From NCBI GenBank assembly GCA_002104985.1, contig MCGO01000014.1, forward strand, positions 1-64,000: 64,000 nt of DNA, given 5' to 3'. Every line of letters starts with the position of its first letter. Position 1 is the first letter of the stretch. Positions 12,121 through 23,047 of the stretch are shown one piece after another. The notes under the pieces are model-generated. The model saw only the letters and a list, made by a program, of their open reading frames with translations. It was not told where the DNA came from and did not search any database. This stretch comes from Rhizoclosmatium globosum (taxonomy: Eukaryota > Chytridiomycota > Chytridiomycetes > Chytridiales > Chytriomycetaceae). A program made the translations under genes and the position numbers.

Positions 12121-12631
12121 ATAAAATGTGTGAGTCATAAGTTTTGTATCTTTTTGTGGAAGTGAGAGATCATGGAGATGAACATACATATTTTCGGACA
12201 CTGGTAGCAAATAGCGCAATAGCCAACAATCAGACGCTTTTCCCTTTCAGCGAGTCTTCAGCACCTCCAAAGAGACTTTCGGAAGAAACAGTGTTCATAT
12301 TGTCAAGGAGGTTTGTGTGAGTCTTGAGTTTCCAACTGCTGTTAAACACTGTGGTTAAACTAGTCGAAAGTCGAAGAAAATAAGGCAAAATGAGAGCGAC
12401 TCCCTCTCTGCTGAAAGAAACAAAGAAGCGAGCGATTTAATGCGGAAAATGCGAAAACAGGTCACAATCAGGCAACCTGTACAGTTTAGTTTCGTACATT
12501 CAAGTTATTGGACAAATAAAGTTCGCTACTGAGGGTATTTATTCAAGTTATGGGATGCAGCTATGGAAATGTTGATGGTATATAGTGGGGAGTCGGCGGG
12601 GGGAGCCGACTTGGAAAATGTCTCTCAGATA

Positions 12632-12724
12632 CCAAGGCGGCTCCCGGGGAGCCCAAACTTCTTTGGCTCCCCATGAGTCACAATGAGTGGGGGGGAGCCA
12701 CGGGCTCCCGGGGAGCCGCCTTGG
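12632..12724. repeat. Fold-back (MITE-like) repeat with 23-bp inverted arms
   Basis: The left arm is 12632-12654 (starts CCAAGGCGGCTCCCGGGG). The right arm is 12702-12724 (ends GGGGAGCCGCCTTGG). They are inverted with 22 of 23 positions matching. The loop contains ATGAGTCACAATGAGTG. A degenerate arm-like stretch (GAGTCGGC ... GCCGACTTGG) precedes it at about 12590-12614. Confidence 0.8.
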
Positions 12725-13153
12725 AACTTCCTTTAAATAATCCACCACCATACTTCTTTCATTTTCCAAGAAATGCTCAGCTATAACCGTATTTTTCTTC
12801 TTCCCATCCATCCATTGAGTACTATGGGAATTGGCAATAAAGACTGGTGACCAAGAGAAAAGCTTGCTGCATCAAACATTGTCTATGGCTCAGGTTTTGT
12901 GAAGCCTTTTCTGAAGTTAAGTTGTAAAGTACATCCAATAAGCCAATAAATTGAAGTAAATGTAATCAATTTATTCGTCAAATTAACTCGTCCGTTTTGT
13001 CGGACAAATCCGGGTTGGAGTTGTCAAAACCAATTTATATTCATTGGCAGCGGCAAGCTTTCAATTTGGCTCTCCAGCCACACCCGACACAAATACGGCC
13101 TCCAAAAAATTACGGCAATCAATTCAAAACACTCCATCAAATCCGTGCAAACA

Positions 13154-13597
13154 ATGTCCACCTCCGTATCTCTGGACCTAACAGGCCTCTCCGCAGCCTG
13201 CACATTCGGCTTCAAAGTCTACCAAGACTCCGAACTCCCCTGCGCAAAACTTGTCACGGCAACGGCAATCCCCGACGCCCTCACCGACACAGAGTCCATG
13301 AAATGCTACTGCACAAACGTAGATGCCGACTCCATTCCCGTATACTGCCAGAACGATTTCGGGTTCTTGTGGGAGAAGCAGTATTCAGCTATTTTGGTAG
13401 GGCGCAAGGTTATCTGTGATGCGGCAAAGATGGAGGTTAAGACTCATCCTGTTCAGCCGTTGCCTTCCGGGATTAGCTTGCCACCTCCTGCGACGCCGCC
13501 AAAGCCTACTTCTGCTGTGGTTACTACCACTAAGTCTGGAGGCGTTGCAGTTGCTGGTGCCAGTGTTATGACTGTCATTGCACTCTTCTTGCTCTGA
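13154..13597 (+). CDS. Small Cys-rich protein, possibly GPI-anchored, copy 1
   Basis: 147 residues from the ATG at 13154 (MSTSVSLDLTGLSAACTF). Six cysteines are spaced as AC.FGFKVY, ELPC, CYC and YCQND. The stretch DSIPVYCQND is shared with a second gene at 35769-36300. A Pro/Thr-rich stalk (PPPATPPKPTSAVVTTTKS) leads to a hydrophobic tail (GGVAVAGASVMTVIALFLL) right at the C-terminus, as in a GPI-attachment signal. No signal peptide is visible, so an upstream exon may be missing. The function is unknown; a cell-wall or surface protein is inferred from the tail and the cysteines. Confidence 0.6.
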   Translation: MSTSVSLDLTGLSAACTFGFKVYQDSELPCAKLVTATAIPDALTDTESMKCYCTNVDADSIPVYCQNDFGFLWEKQYSAILVGRKVICDAAKMEVKTHPVQPLPSGISLPPPATPPKPTSAVVTTTKSGGVAVAGASVMTVIALFLL

Positions 13598-13780
13598 GTC
13601 CACTCTTTGTTCCTTTGTTCTTCATACATTGTATATTAGGTTGTCTGTTGTCAGAGTAAAGATAATAGAATGGATTGATATCATCATATTTGACCAACCC
13701 AATTTATCTCCTTCTTCCTGCCTCCTGCTTCCAACCCTACACATAAGACTGAAGCCATGATACACCCACCGTCCCACGAT

Positions 13781-13885
13781 AGTCATTATAATCCCCATCT
13801 TGTCGTCTTGACAGGTCCTCATCTTGTCGACTGAACAGTATCTCTTCCAAGCCTTTGTCGTTAACAAGCCACAACAATAACTTGT
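13781..13885 (+). repeat. Dispersed repeat, copy A
   Basis: Contains TCATTATAATCCCCATCTTG, then TTCCAAGCCTTTGTCGTTAA and CACAAC. It is imperfectly related to 20743-20825. It lies in the 540-bp gap (13598-14135) after Cys-rich gene copy 1; I see nothing else there. Confidence 0.5.
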
Positions 13886-14135
13886 GAAAAAAGCACTCAT
13901 ACAATGCCTAAGTGCTCGATATTTTGGGAGCTACAATTAAATTGCCATTCCTATACTTGAAAATTCTGACAGCATCAGATCGCAAACAACAGCATAGTCA
14001 AAGAAGCATACACACATGATATGTACTTCTTCAACATAATTTAAATTTATTTGCAATCATGGTACTTAGTGTCCTTCATGTACTGACGACGACACGCAGC
14101 ACCTTAGAATAACGAATCATCAAACACCCACCAAC

Positions 14136-15149
14136 TCATCCAACCCTTTTCCTCCGCTTTTGAACTTGATAATTTACAAAGCCACTACTTCCATCCCGGA
14201 CATCACTCGTCACATAATTATTCTTTGTTGCCGTCAGTACAACAGACCCATTTCCATTCACAGACTCTGAAGTTATTGTGGATCCACTCCCACCAGGCCT
14301 TAAACTTTCACGAGCAAGCAATAGTCGTCGTAGATTTGCATCGACTTCAAGGGCCCGCATGGCTTTGATTTCTCGTAGTTTTGCAGTATCTGTTTCTCGT
14401 TGACCGGAGATCTGATGAAAAAGGCGAAATTTAGTATGATTGAAAAAGTGGATTATGAAGAAGTATGAGTGTTCAAGGTGATTCCAGACTTTGGTTTGGC
14501 TCTGCCATATAAATTCAGTTCGGGTTTTAACCATCGCTACTCTAATGCCCAATTGCATCCAATATTTGTTCGCAGAATCTGTCACTCCAAAACTGATCTA
14601 GGCAAGGGAGTTGCTGAAGAGAGTTCAAGTTGACATCAACCAAGTCGACCGTTCAACTGTTCTTTTACAAAAACACACCTCTCCTTTCTTGTAAGTATGT
14701 ACACTAGGGAATGGTGGCAGACAAGGATCGAGTGGGTATTGAGGATTTGAGCGGGAGACAGGAGGCTTTTGGCCGACGGGCGCCGTAGCCTGAAACTCTC
14801 TGTGGCTGAAGAGGTCGAATGAAGAGGGTTCATCATTTCTAGCGTGTATCTGTTGTAGTTCGAGTTGTTCGTGGAGTTGTTGCTTCTTAGCCTCTGTCGC
14901 CGCAAAGACGGCCAACTCGGCGACATCAATTTGAGCGTCTTCAAAGGCGGCGCGCACGTCGTTCAAGTTGACGAATCGGCGGGCAGCATTTGCGGCAAAG
15001 TTTGTTGCGCGAGTTGCGAGCGAGTCGAGAAAGTGTTTTTCGAGAGCGTCGAGGGCGAGCGCGGCCTCGGACGACGCGGCTTCGAACCCTGTCGATCGGA
15101 GGAGGCGCGCGCGGGTCTGGGCGAGTGCGGCCTGAGCGTGGGCCTCCAT
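14136..15149 (-). CDS. TAF8: TFIID subunit 8 (histone-fold, TAF8-like)
   Basis: Histone-fold subunit that pairs with TAF10 in the TFIID pre-initiation complex. Exon 1 encodes a bromodomain-associated histone fold at about residues 10-85 (RARLLRSTGFEAASSEA, then FAANAARRFVNLNDVRAAF, then DVAELAVFA). It is followed by the TAF8 C-terminal signature CLPPFPSVHTYKK. The frame then breaks into short exons in 14430-14700. The last exon (ISGQRETDTAKLREIKAMRA and ANLRRLLLARESL, ending QVQKRRKRVG) holds the basic tail. Exon joins in the middle are not resolved. The gene is head-to-head with the RhoGAP gene, 49 bp between ATGs. SPT7 or TAF3 would also have a histone fold, but lack the PPFP..HTY motif. 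Confidence 0.75.
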
Positions 15150-15198
15150 TGCTTTGTGGTTTAATAGTTACTTTTTAATCCTTCAAAAAACACAACAA

Positions 15199-18100
15199 AT
15201 GAAGGCAAAGGCCCTCTGGAACTACGAGGCCATCGAGGACAACGAACTGTCCTTTGCCGCAAACGACATCATTAACATCATCGAACTGTGCAACGACGAC
15301 TGGTTTGAGGGCGAACTCAACGGGAAGGCTGGATACTTCCCCGCAAACAGAGTCCAGCTGCTGCCTGCTTCTGATCCACCACAAGCACAGGATCCCAGTC
15401 TTGTACCGCAAGAGACGAAGGGTGTGTGTTGCTGTACGGCTGGGCAATTGGCTGCCACTCGCCCTCGAAACTCCGTGTCTCCTTCCCTTCAACTCTAAAA
15501 ATATCATCCCTTCTTCAATACCACCTGGATCTCATTCTGTGTCCCGGACGTCAAACTTGTTCAATGGATTCTGGTTTGGCAGCCATGAACGCGATGTATT
15601 GAACCAATATTCGATGGGTATAAGTGAATGCTTCGCGATCAAATGAGTGGCTGATGGGCTATGACCAATGCCTTTGCCTGCCTGGACAGCAACCAAAACA
15701 TTCAACAGTAAAAGAGAGCAGTATTGGTGTTGATGAATGAGTTAATTCTTCTTAGCTGGATGTCTCTCCCTGCTTCCAACTCTTACTCAAACCCAAAACC
15801 TAATCGTCTATCTACGCAGATATTGTACCAATAGATGAACCTGCGGTAGAGTCTACCGAAGTACCAACTGTCGATCCGAAACGTCTGAGTACAACACTCC
15901 GAAAGCAGGCCCCAGAACCACCTCCGTCTAGACGATCCGTCAGTGAGTTCCGTCTCCCTGTAATTTACTTATCGCTAAATTATGCATCGAATTAGTCATG
16001 GGCGATACTACTTCCAATGTAAGACGTTCAACACTTATCGCCCATTACTAACTATTAATTAGAAACGAACAAGTCTCGTTTCACAAACTCCACCAGCTGA
16101 AGAAACACTTTCAGAAGCATCCACGCAGCCACCACAAACTGCACCCCTTACTTTGGTTGTTGAAGACTCAACACCAACACCTCCAAACGCAACACCTATC
16201 TCTTCCCCGCCACGCGATCCATTTTCAGATGAGATTACTTCGCCGGATGAAAAATCGTCTCCAGATTTGGGTGTTGAGGACGCTCTAGACAGCGAAGACG
16301 GGTTTGTGCATGTGGAAAAGGATACATCCTCTCCAGTAAAGCCCGCCGACGCTGAAATTCCCCTCGACTCCGCACAAGAAATTGGAGACAGTCTTGTAAA
16401 CACCCATTTTCTATGCTATTTCTCACCTAACCTGACCTCCCTAAAACACACAGACATCCATCACATCTCAAAACGGATCCAAATGGAAACCAATGAAAGA
16501 CACGTCCGGCCAAATATATTACTGGAACGAGTCAACAAACCACACAACCTGGGACGCTCCCATCCCACCAGCGAACCAATCCCGCGAAGAGCTCCAATCA
16601 ACTCCCAACATCTCCTTCAACAACCTTACCCACCCACGCTCCACCCCTGCCCTCACTGATACTACGCCACCTGTAATTAGCGGTGGTGGCGGTGGTAGCG
16701 ATCACGATTTGCTTGCAGATGCAGATTTGGACTTGACGCGGTTCGACAGCATCCCTGTAGACTTGATCAAGAAGGAGGGTAACATCAAGTACAAAATTGC
16801 AACGGACGCTGGAGGGAAGCATGGATTGCTTCAAAGCTCTTGGAAAGCGTGTCACGGTGTGCTTTGTGTTGGAGTGTTGTTTTTAGTGAAGGAGGGAGGT
16901 GGAATGGGGAAGAATAAGGTGATTTTACTTGGTTCGAGTTCTCAAGAGCTGATGTGTCTTTGTTATCCTAGAAACTACTCACGCCTATTGATGCGATTGT
17001 TCTGTCGCATGGATCTGTAGAGGCTGTTGGGAAAGACCAGACTTCGAAAAAGAATGCGTTCATGATCACGAGTAGTTCGGGACGACATCGTCTTTTCATG
17101 AGTGATTCAGATGCAAACACGGCTGGATGGATTGAAGCTGTGAAGGAGTGTATGAAGGAGAAACATACCGCTGCTGAGGTTAGTCTGAATATTCCACGTT
17201 TTGTGAGAAACTAACAGATTCACAGTACGAAGCTGTAATCAGTCGTGTGTTTTCAAAAGCGAAACCCCCACTTCCAGGCCAAATCACAATCAGCGACCCA
17301 ATCCAAATCACAAGCCCCGCAACCAACAACACAACAACAACCGCTTCAAACACAACCCCACCAGCTCCAAACTCTCAACTCCGCCCAGAAGCCGCAGCAA
17401 CTCGCTCACCAAACGCGGGCACGGCTCCAGCCGTAACAACAACCCGCCGCTCCATCAACGTTTTCGGTGCCGTAACAACATCAAAGATGCCATCCTTTTT
17501 TGGCGGTGGCAAAAAGTCCCCGTCAGTCGTTGCCCCGTCGAAACCATCTGCAGCTGCTGAAGCCGTGTCTCGACCCGAACTTCCATTTGGGGGTCTGTTA
17601 GATGTACAGCTGCAGTTTGAAGGACGCGAGGTTCCGATGGTTGTTGAGATGTGTGTTTTGGCTGTGGAGGCGCGAGAAGGGATTGAGTGTCAAGGGATTT
17701 ATCGATTGTCAGGGAATTCGGCTACGATTGGGAAGTTGAAGGTTGCGTTTAATCATGGTGAGTTAGTGACTTTCATTGTTGTGTCGAATCCTGACTTAGT
17801 CGAATAATTAGGTGAAACTGTCGACCTATCCACCGAAGATGATATCAATGTGATAACGGGGTTATTGAAGTGTGAGTTGAGATCTCTTCAAACTTATTTA
17901 GTGTTGATCGTTTTCAATCAGCTTATTTCCGAGAGCTGCAAAACCCTTTGATACCTTTTGAAGTCTATGACCAGTTTATTGCTTCGTCCAGTTGAGTATT
18001 TTGTATTTGTTGGGGATGTTTTTTATCGTCCTAACCAACATAAATCTGTAGAAATACAAGACTACAATGAACGTCTCATTCAATTAAAAACACTGATTCA

Positions 18101-18423
18101 AGCACTTCCAACCTGCAACTACAATGTCTTATCATACCTCCTCAAACACTTGAAAAAGTAAGCAAAATCATTTTCTCCCACTCATTCACCCAAAGCTAAC
18201 TCCCACCAGGATCGCCGAGAACTCAGAAGTAAACAAAATGGAGCAATCAAATCTCGCCATTGTGTTTGCGCCAACACTGATCCGAACACCGGAAGGAACT
18301 GGAGACGCTGCTGCCGTTGCACAGCAAGGCTACGCATCAATGGCAAACATGCCGTTCCATAATAAGCTGATTGAGAGTATGATTGAGCAGTATGATTGGC
18401 TGTTTGATGGGTCAAAGGAGTAG
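15199..18423 (+). CDS. Rho GTPase-activating protein, SH3-WW-PH-RhoGAP
   Basis: A multi-exon gene that reads through cleanly. The N-terminal SH3 domain covers about residues 1-56 (MKAKALWNYEAIEDNELSF, DDWFEGELNG, GYFPANRVQLL). An acidic Ser/Pro-rich linker follows. The WW domain is GQIYYWNESTNHTTWDAP. A PH domain begins KEGNIKYKIATDAGGK and ends SDSDANTAGWIEAVKECMKE. A Thr/Pro-rich linker leads to RhoGAP: FGGLLDVQLQFEGREVP, the arginine finger in GIYRLSGN, LLKSYFRELQNPLIP, and SNLAIVFAPTLIRTP, ending LFDGSKE. The domain order matches animal ARHGAP12/15/27. It should accelerate GTP hydrolysis by Rac/Cdc42/Rho at the membrane or actin cortex. It shares a 49-bp divergent gap with TAF8. Confidence 0.9.
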
Positions 18424-18907
18424 AAGATATACAGGGAAACAAAATATTTTTTTGATGTGGTTTTGGGGAGTGTGTGTTATTTTCCTTGTCAACTATAAAT
18501 GAGTACACATATTACTATTGATAATGTGTTCACAAATCTGCGAGCCGAAATGAGGACATCTTGGGAAACCTCATATTAATATACTTTTAAAAGTAGATTA
18601 AATTTAGGAAATCCTTCATGAAATCAAAATCAAAAGCAAAGCTGATAAGTGCTTTAAAACAATGCCTTGGCATGGGATTGAGAGTAAAGTACTCGCTTTG
18701 TGAAGCTTGCTGCAGAATCAGCGGCTGTTGCTTAGTTTGCTTGGCAACGTCTGAAATATAAATTATCAATAATTTGTGGCGGTTACCAAGCATGTGACAG
18801 AGTCTCGATTCAGAGATCGGACGCGTTGAGTGGGGTAGGGTCTGGATTCCTGATACGGAGTCAAAGCTGCTGAAGCTCTTCTCAACTGAATTAATATCTG
18901 ACCACCA
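18424..18907. other. Intergenic, nothing recognised
   Basis: A 484-bp A+T-rich gap between the RhoGAP stop and the P450 start. No ORF with family features, no tRNA and no repeat seen. Confidence 0.5.
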
Positions 18908-20714
18908 ATGTCGAAATCAAAGCCAAGCTCCGCAAGTATGCTTGTCCCTCTAACTTCTACTGTTACTGGTGCAACCATAGTAGCGGCTCTTGTTGCGTAT
19001 TCGCTTCACAAAACCCTCCCACTGCTCTACACTCGTCCTGGACATACAATTCACCGCGTCGAGGGAGGCGGCCATCCGTTTTTGGGTGACGGAGCTGCCA
19101 TTGCAAAGAATTTTGACCGCCTTCATGACTTTCTATTCGGTTTGTTGTCTTATGTATTCGATATACGATACATTGAATCTTATGTGAATGTACAGAAACA
19201 TTCGAACGAACTAAAAACGAGCCATTTCTTCTATCCTTACCACTGGTGTCTTCTACCATCATGATTAACGATCCGGCTACGCTGGAATTTATTCTCAAAA
19301 CTGAATTCGCAGTCTTTCAGAAAGTAAGGCTACCTCCTGACAACTGTAACAACTTCCTAAAATTCCAAGCAGGGATCTAAATCAAGGGAGATATTCCAAG
19401 ACTTCCTGGGTCATGGAATTTTCAACGTCGATGGAGAGAGATGGAAATCTCAACGTAAGCTTGCAGCAAACATTTTCAATGTCAAGGTTTGATTGACAAC
19501 TGGACGATAGTAATGAACTAATGTCAATTACATTCCACTCCAGAACTTCAAAGATTTTGTTAATGACACATTCAAGTCCGAAATGCACGAATTCAGTTCT
19601 GTTCTAGCTGGATATGCTGCTACACAGCAAGAGTTTGACTTGCAAGATCTATTCTTCAGGTTCACATTTGACTCATTCATGAAAATAGGCTATGGAGTAC
19701 GATACTGTTTCACATTTCTCACCTTGCTAATTTATGCTTCAGACTGAAATGAAAACGGTGCGGAGCTCTGATAAGGTTCCATTTATGGTTGCATTTGAAA
19801 GCATTCAAGCCCGTTTGATCAAAAGGCTCATAAATCCAGCATGGAAGTATTCTGAGTACTTGACCGGCGAAACCAGGACTCATACAGAGCAAATCAAAAT
19901 CATCAGGGACTTTGGACGTTCCATCATCCAAGAAAAACAGGTTGAAGGTGGAGAAAAGGACAACGATTTGCTGTCATTACTCATGAGAGTGAAAGACGAT
20001 GAAGGGAACTTGTCGTCACACGACGACTTGGTGGACTATGTCTTGAACTTCCTACTTGCAGGTAATAACCAAGCCAACATTTTCCTAACCTTTTTAATTT
20101 GTTGTCAACTCATGATAGGTCGCGACACAACTGCTATAACACTCTCCTGGGCAGTCTTCCTACTTCACAAGAATCCTGCCACTCTGGAAGCTCTTCTAAC
20201 GGAAATCAATTCTGTTCTCAATCGAAGCTGTGCACCAACGTATGAACAGATTCGGAATGAAATGCCTTACACGAAAGCCGTCTTTCACGAAACGCTTCGA
20301 TTATACCCGTCCATCCCTCGTGGTCGCAAAGAGGCTCAAAAAGACATTCTGCTTCCAGATGGTACCTTTGTTGAGAAAGGTAGTTTTGTTGGTTGGTCGC
20401 CATATTCAATGGGGAGAACTGAAGCAATCTGGGGTCCTGATGCGAAGGAGTTCAAGCCAGAACGATGGCTCAAGATGGAGAAACAACCTTCACCTTTTAA
20501 TTACCCTGCGTTCAATGCAGGTCCGAGAATTTGTCTTGGAAAGGGTATGGCGGAGCTGGAGGGTGTGTTTGTTTTGGTCGAATTAATGCGACAGTTTGAG
20601 ATTCGCATTGTTAAAGAAGAGGAAGTTACGTATGGTATATCCATGTTGTTGCCCATGAAGAACGGTTTGAAGGTCACATGTACTTTCCGAGAACATGCTG
20701 GTTTGGAAGCGTAG
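18908..20714 (+). CDS. Cytochrome P450, copy 1 (CYP4/52/86-like clan)
   Basis: Heme-thiolate monooxygenase anchored in the ER by an N-terminal helix (VTGATIVAALVAYSLHKTL). At least six exons read in frame. Motifs in order: GHGIFNVDGERWKSQRKLAA (C helix), the I helix AGRDTTAITLSW (split by an intron after AG), the K-helix ETLRLYPSIPR, the PERF-like FKPERW, and the heme loop FNAGPRICLGKGMAE with its Cys. The C-terminus is FREHAGLEA. The ETLRLYPS and AGRDTT style is that of the fatty-acid or alkane hydroxylating clan (CYP52/86/4); substrate unknown. It pairs with P450 copy 2 at 33668-35461 (near-identical opening pattern NFDRLHDF) and with a relic at 33433-33597. Confidence 0.92.
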
Positions 20715-20742
20715 AAAATAAACTATTTATTATCTCACAATC

Positions 20743-20825
20743 GTCATTATGATCTTCATCTTGTCGCCTTAACAGATACTTGCCGTTTCGTTCCAAGCCT
20801 CGTTGGTTAACAGGGCACAACTATA
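20743..20825 (+). repeat. Dispersed repeat, copy B
   Basis: Shares TCATTAT.AT..TCATCTTGTCG, then TTCCAAGCCT and GGTTAACAG.GCACAAC with copy A at 13781-13885. It lies just after the P450-1 stop in a 305-bp gap without genes. Confidence 0.5.
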
Positions 20826-21019
20826 CTCAATGCTTGTCCAAGTATATTCACTCAACACTAATGCAGTTTCCCTGGCCTTGCACCACTTTAGAACAGAGGA
20901 ACGTTTGGCAGAAGCCTCAGGTTCGTGAATTGTAATAAAAACAGATACACAATACACAAGAATAAGGATAGATGTATGACAGGTTGGTTGTTTCATTCCT
21001 TGGCGTTTTACTAACAGAT

Positions 21020-22948
21020 TTACCTGACACCATCATCATCCGTGTCATCCTCAACCATTTCCCCATCATCCTCTCCACGGGTTTGTCGCTCCCTTTCCGC
21101 CTCCTTTTCACGTTCCTCGCGCTTTAATCTCCTCCTCTCCTTCATCCCTTCAATCAAACTCCGAAACTCATCCGCATATTTAGTCATATGCTTTACATCC
21201 CTCTCCGTCCCTTCCTTACTCACAGCATGTCCATGAAACGCCGCAACAGCACCCATACCAGCCGCAACGTTTCCACGCCCGCCGCTCAGTTCCCCATGCG
21301 TTTGCTCCCACACCAACATTTTCGCAAGGATTTGGGACTGTGGGAGCGGGTTAAGTGTGTCGAGGTTCGCGTTGTGGAGGAGCGTGTATTCCTTATGTCG
21401 TTTTTTGAGGGTTGCCTTGTCGCCTGTTGTGCGGAGGCCTTCGTCTTTGAGGAGTTTGCGGAGTTGGGCGTCTTTGAGGGTGTCGTATGCGACGGCGGGT
21501 TTGGGTTTTCGAGAATCAGGTCTGATTGGATGTTAGTGGTGTTTATAATTGATTTTGAATACTCAACTGTTTGGATGGCATGATGTTGGCAAGAATGGAG
21601 TGTCTTGCTACTCCATGTTTCTTTGCATTGAGGCTGTTTGACGTTCCCATAGTTTTGGACGTCGTTGATACTTCCACTGGATCGACGACTAATTCAGGTT
21701 CGAGTGATTTGTGTCGTTTACTCCGAATTGACTTCCTCGGAATAAAATCTTGGAAATCACTTTCGTCGTCAGTTGTTTCGACATCCTCAATCGATATTCC
21801 AGATGTTGTTCGTGTAGGTTTGACTGGTGTTGAAAAGACCACATCACCAAATTCATCATCTATACTATCCGCATCCTCCATTAGTTGCGAATTCGACTTT
21901 GACAAGATAATTGGTGAAGATCCATGGTCGATTATGATTGTCTTTGTTGATTTGACTTCAACGGACGTAATAGATGCAGAACCAGACTTTTCAGAGTTGC
22001 GTCCAACAACTTCTTTGCAATCATTGAGATATAGAGGAGAAGATGATTGGATAGAATGCAACGCATAAACCGATGGACCAGAGTTAGGATTCAGTTCAAT
22101 GTGAACTTGACAATCCGAAGAAATGTGCGCATCCATATTACGGTTTTTCACGCATTGACTGCATATTGGACAAGGAAAGAACGCGTCAGCTGTATATGAT
22201 CAGTTAGGATGACGAATATCTGTGAATTCGAGTGTTTACCGTCTCCAAAGACTTCCAAGCGTCCCGCATCTCCACCATTTACATCATTTATTACAGCAGG
22301 AGGCCTTGATGTGGTTGCGCTTGTTGATGTTGGACAGGAGCTCGAAGAGGCAATGCGAGGTCTCTTTCGAGATTCTGAATCCAGTGACGGACTCTGAGCT
22401 TTCACGGGTGATGTCTGACAAGCCACTTCCAAGGCATTTGATGCAACTGTCTTCTTCGCAATAGCCCGCTTCTTTCCCTTTCCATGAACAACAGTGTCCA
22501 TGTTTGTCTTTGATGTGGACGGCTTCTTCTCAGCCGCATCGACGGCCAGTTGTATTTTGTCGCGGTTCGTTCTCAGGTTGTCGGCAAGGGCGTCGAGGAC
22601 TAGTTTCGCAGCGAGTGAGTCCACACTATCGGACATCGCCATTAAACACCAATTCAACACACACCCAAACAGAAGCGCACGTCGACCATTCCGTTTTTGA
22701 TTGACACGCGGCACGAGGGACAGTCGCGGTTGTCCTTGGCGGAGATCGGTCAGTCGTTTGAGCGTTTGAGCAAGACGAAGCGAGTGAGTCACCTGAAGAT
22801 GCCGTCGGATGCACTCGGAACAGAACACGTGGCGGCAGGGCAGAACGGCCGATCCGCGGAGAAGCTCGGCACACACATCGCACGTGAGAAGCGCCTCGCT
22901 GACTTCGACAAATTGGCGGACTGGCGATGGCGTTGGTGTTGCTTCCAT
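21020..22948 (-). CDS. RAD18: E3 ubiquitin ligase RAD18 (RING, UBZ, SAP)
   Basis: Works with the E2 RAD6 to mono-ubiquitinate PCNA at stalled forks. The start is at MEATPTPSPVRQFVEVSEAL. The RING is split by introns: LTCDVCAELLRGSAVLPCRH, VFCSECIRRHLQ, then DNRDCPSCRVSIKNGMVDVR. A basic, Ser-rich linker follows. The UBZ4 zinc finger CPICSQCVKNRNMDAH...C spans another exon join at about 22150. The SAP domain is LRKLLKDEGLRTTGDKATL followed by RHKEYTLLHNANLDT, the RAD18 arrangement. The C-terminus is a charged helix ending EDDTDDDGVR. One internal donor (near 22655) is non-ideal, so the RING/linker join is approximate. Confidence 0.9.
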
Positions 22949-23047
22949 TGCACGTTGGAAATCAAACAAACAAAAGTAAATGTATAGAATTGTATTATTG
23001 CGAACATGCTGGTATATATGCAATGAATAAATACGGCGCCTATTGAA

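Larger units (their letters stand above)
11754..13153. other. 1.4-kb gene-poor region with repeats
   Basis: No supported gene. It holds a half copy (12069-12120) and a full fold-back copy (12632-12724) of a G+C-rich repeat. The open frame on the minus strand at 12548-12811 runs through the repeat and has no family features. Confidence 0.6.

Noticed and set aside
12548..12811. Open frame on the minus strand across the fold-back repeat
   Set aside because: Its coding potential comes from the inverted repeat itself; the two arms give similar peptides (PRRLPGSP/PREPP).
13911..13926. AGTGCTCGATATTTT as another end of the recombinase element
   Set aside because: Only about 10 bp match the terminal repeat, in a different arrangement, with no second end or duplication nearby.
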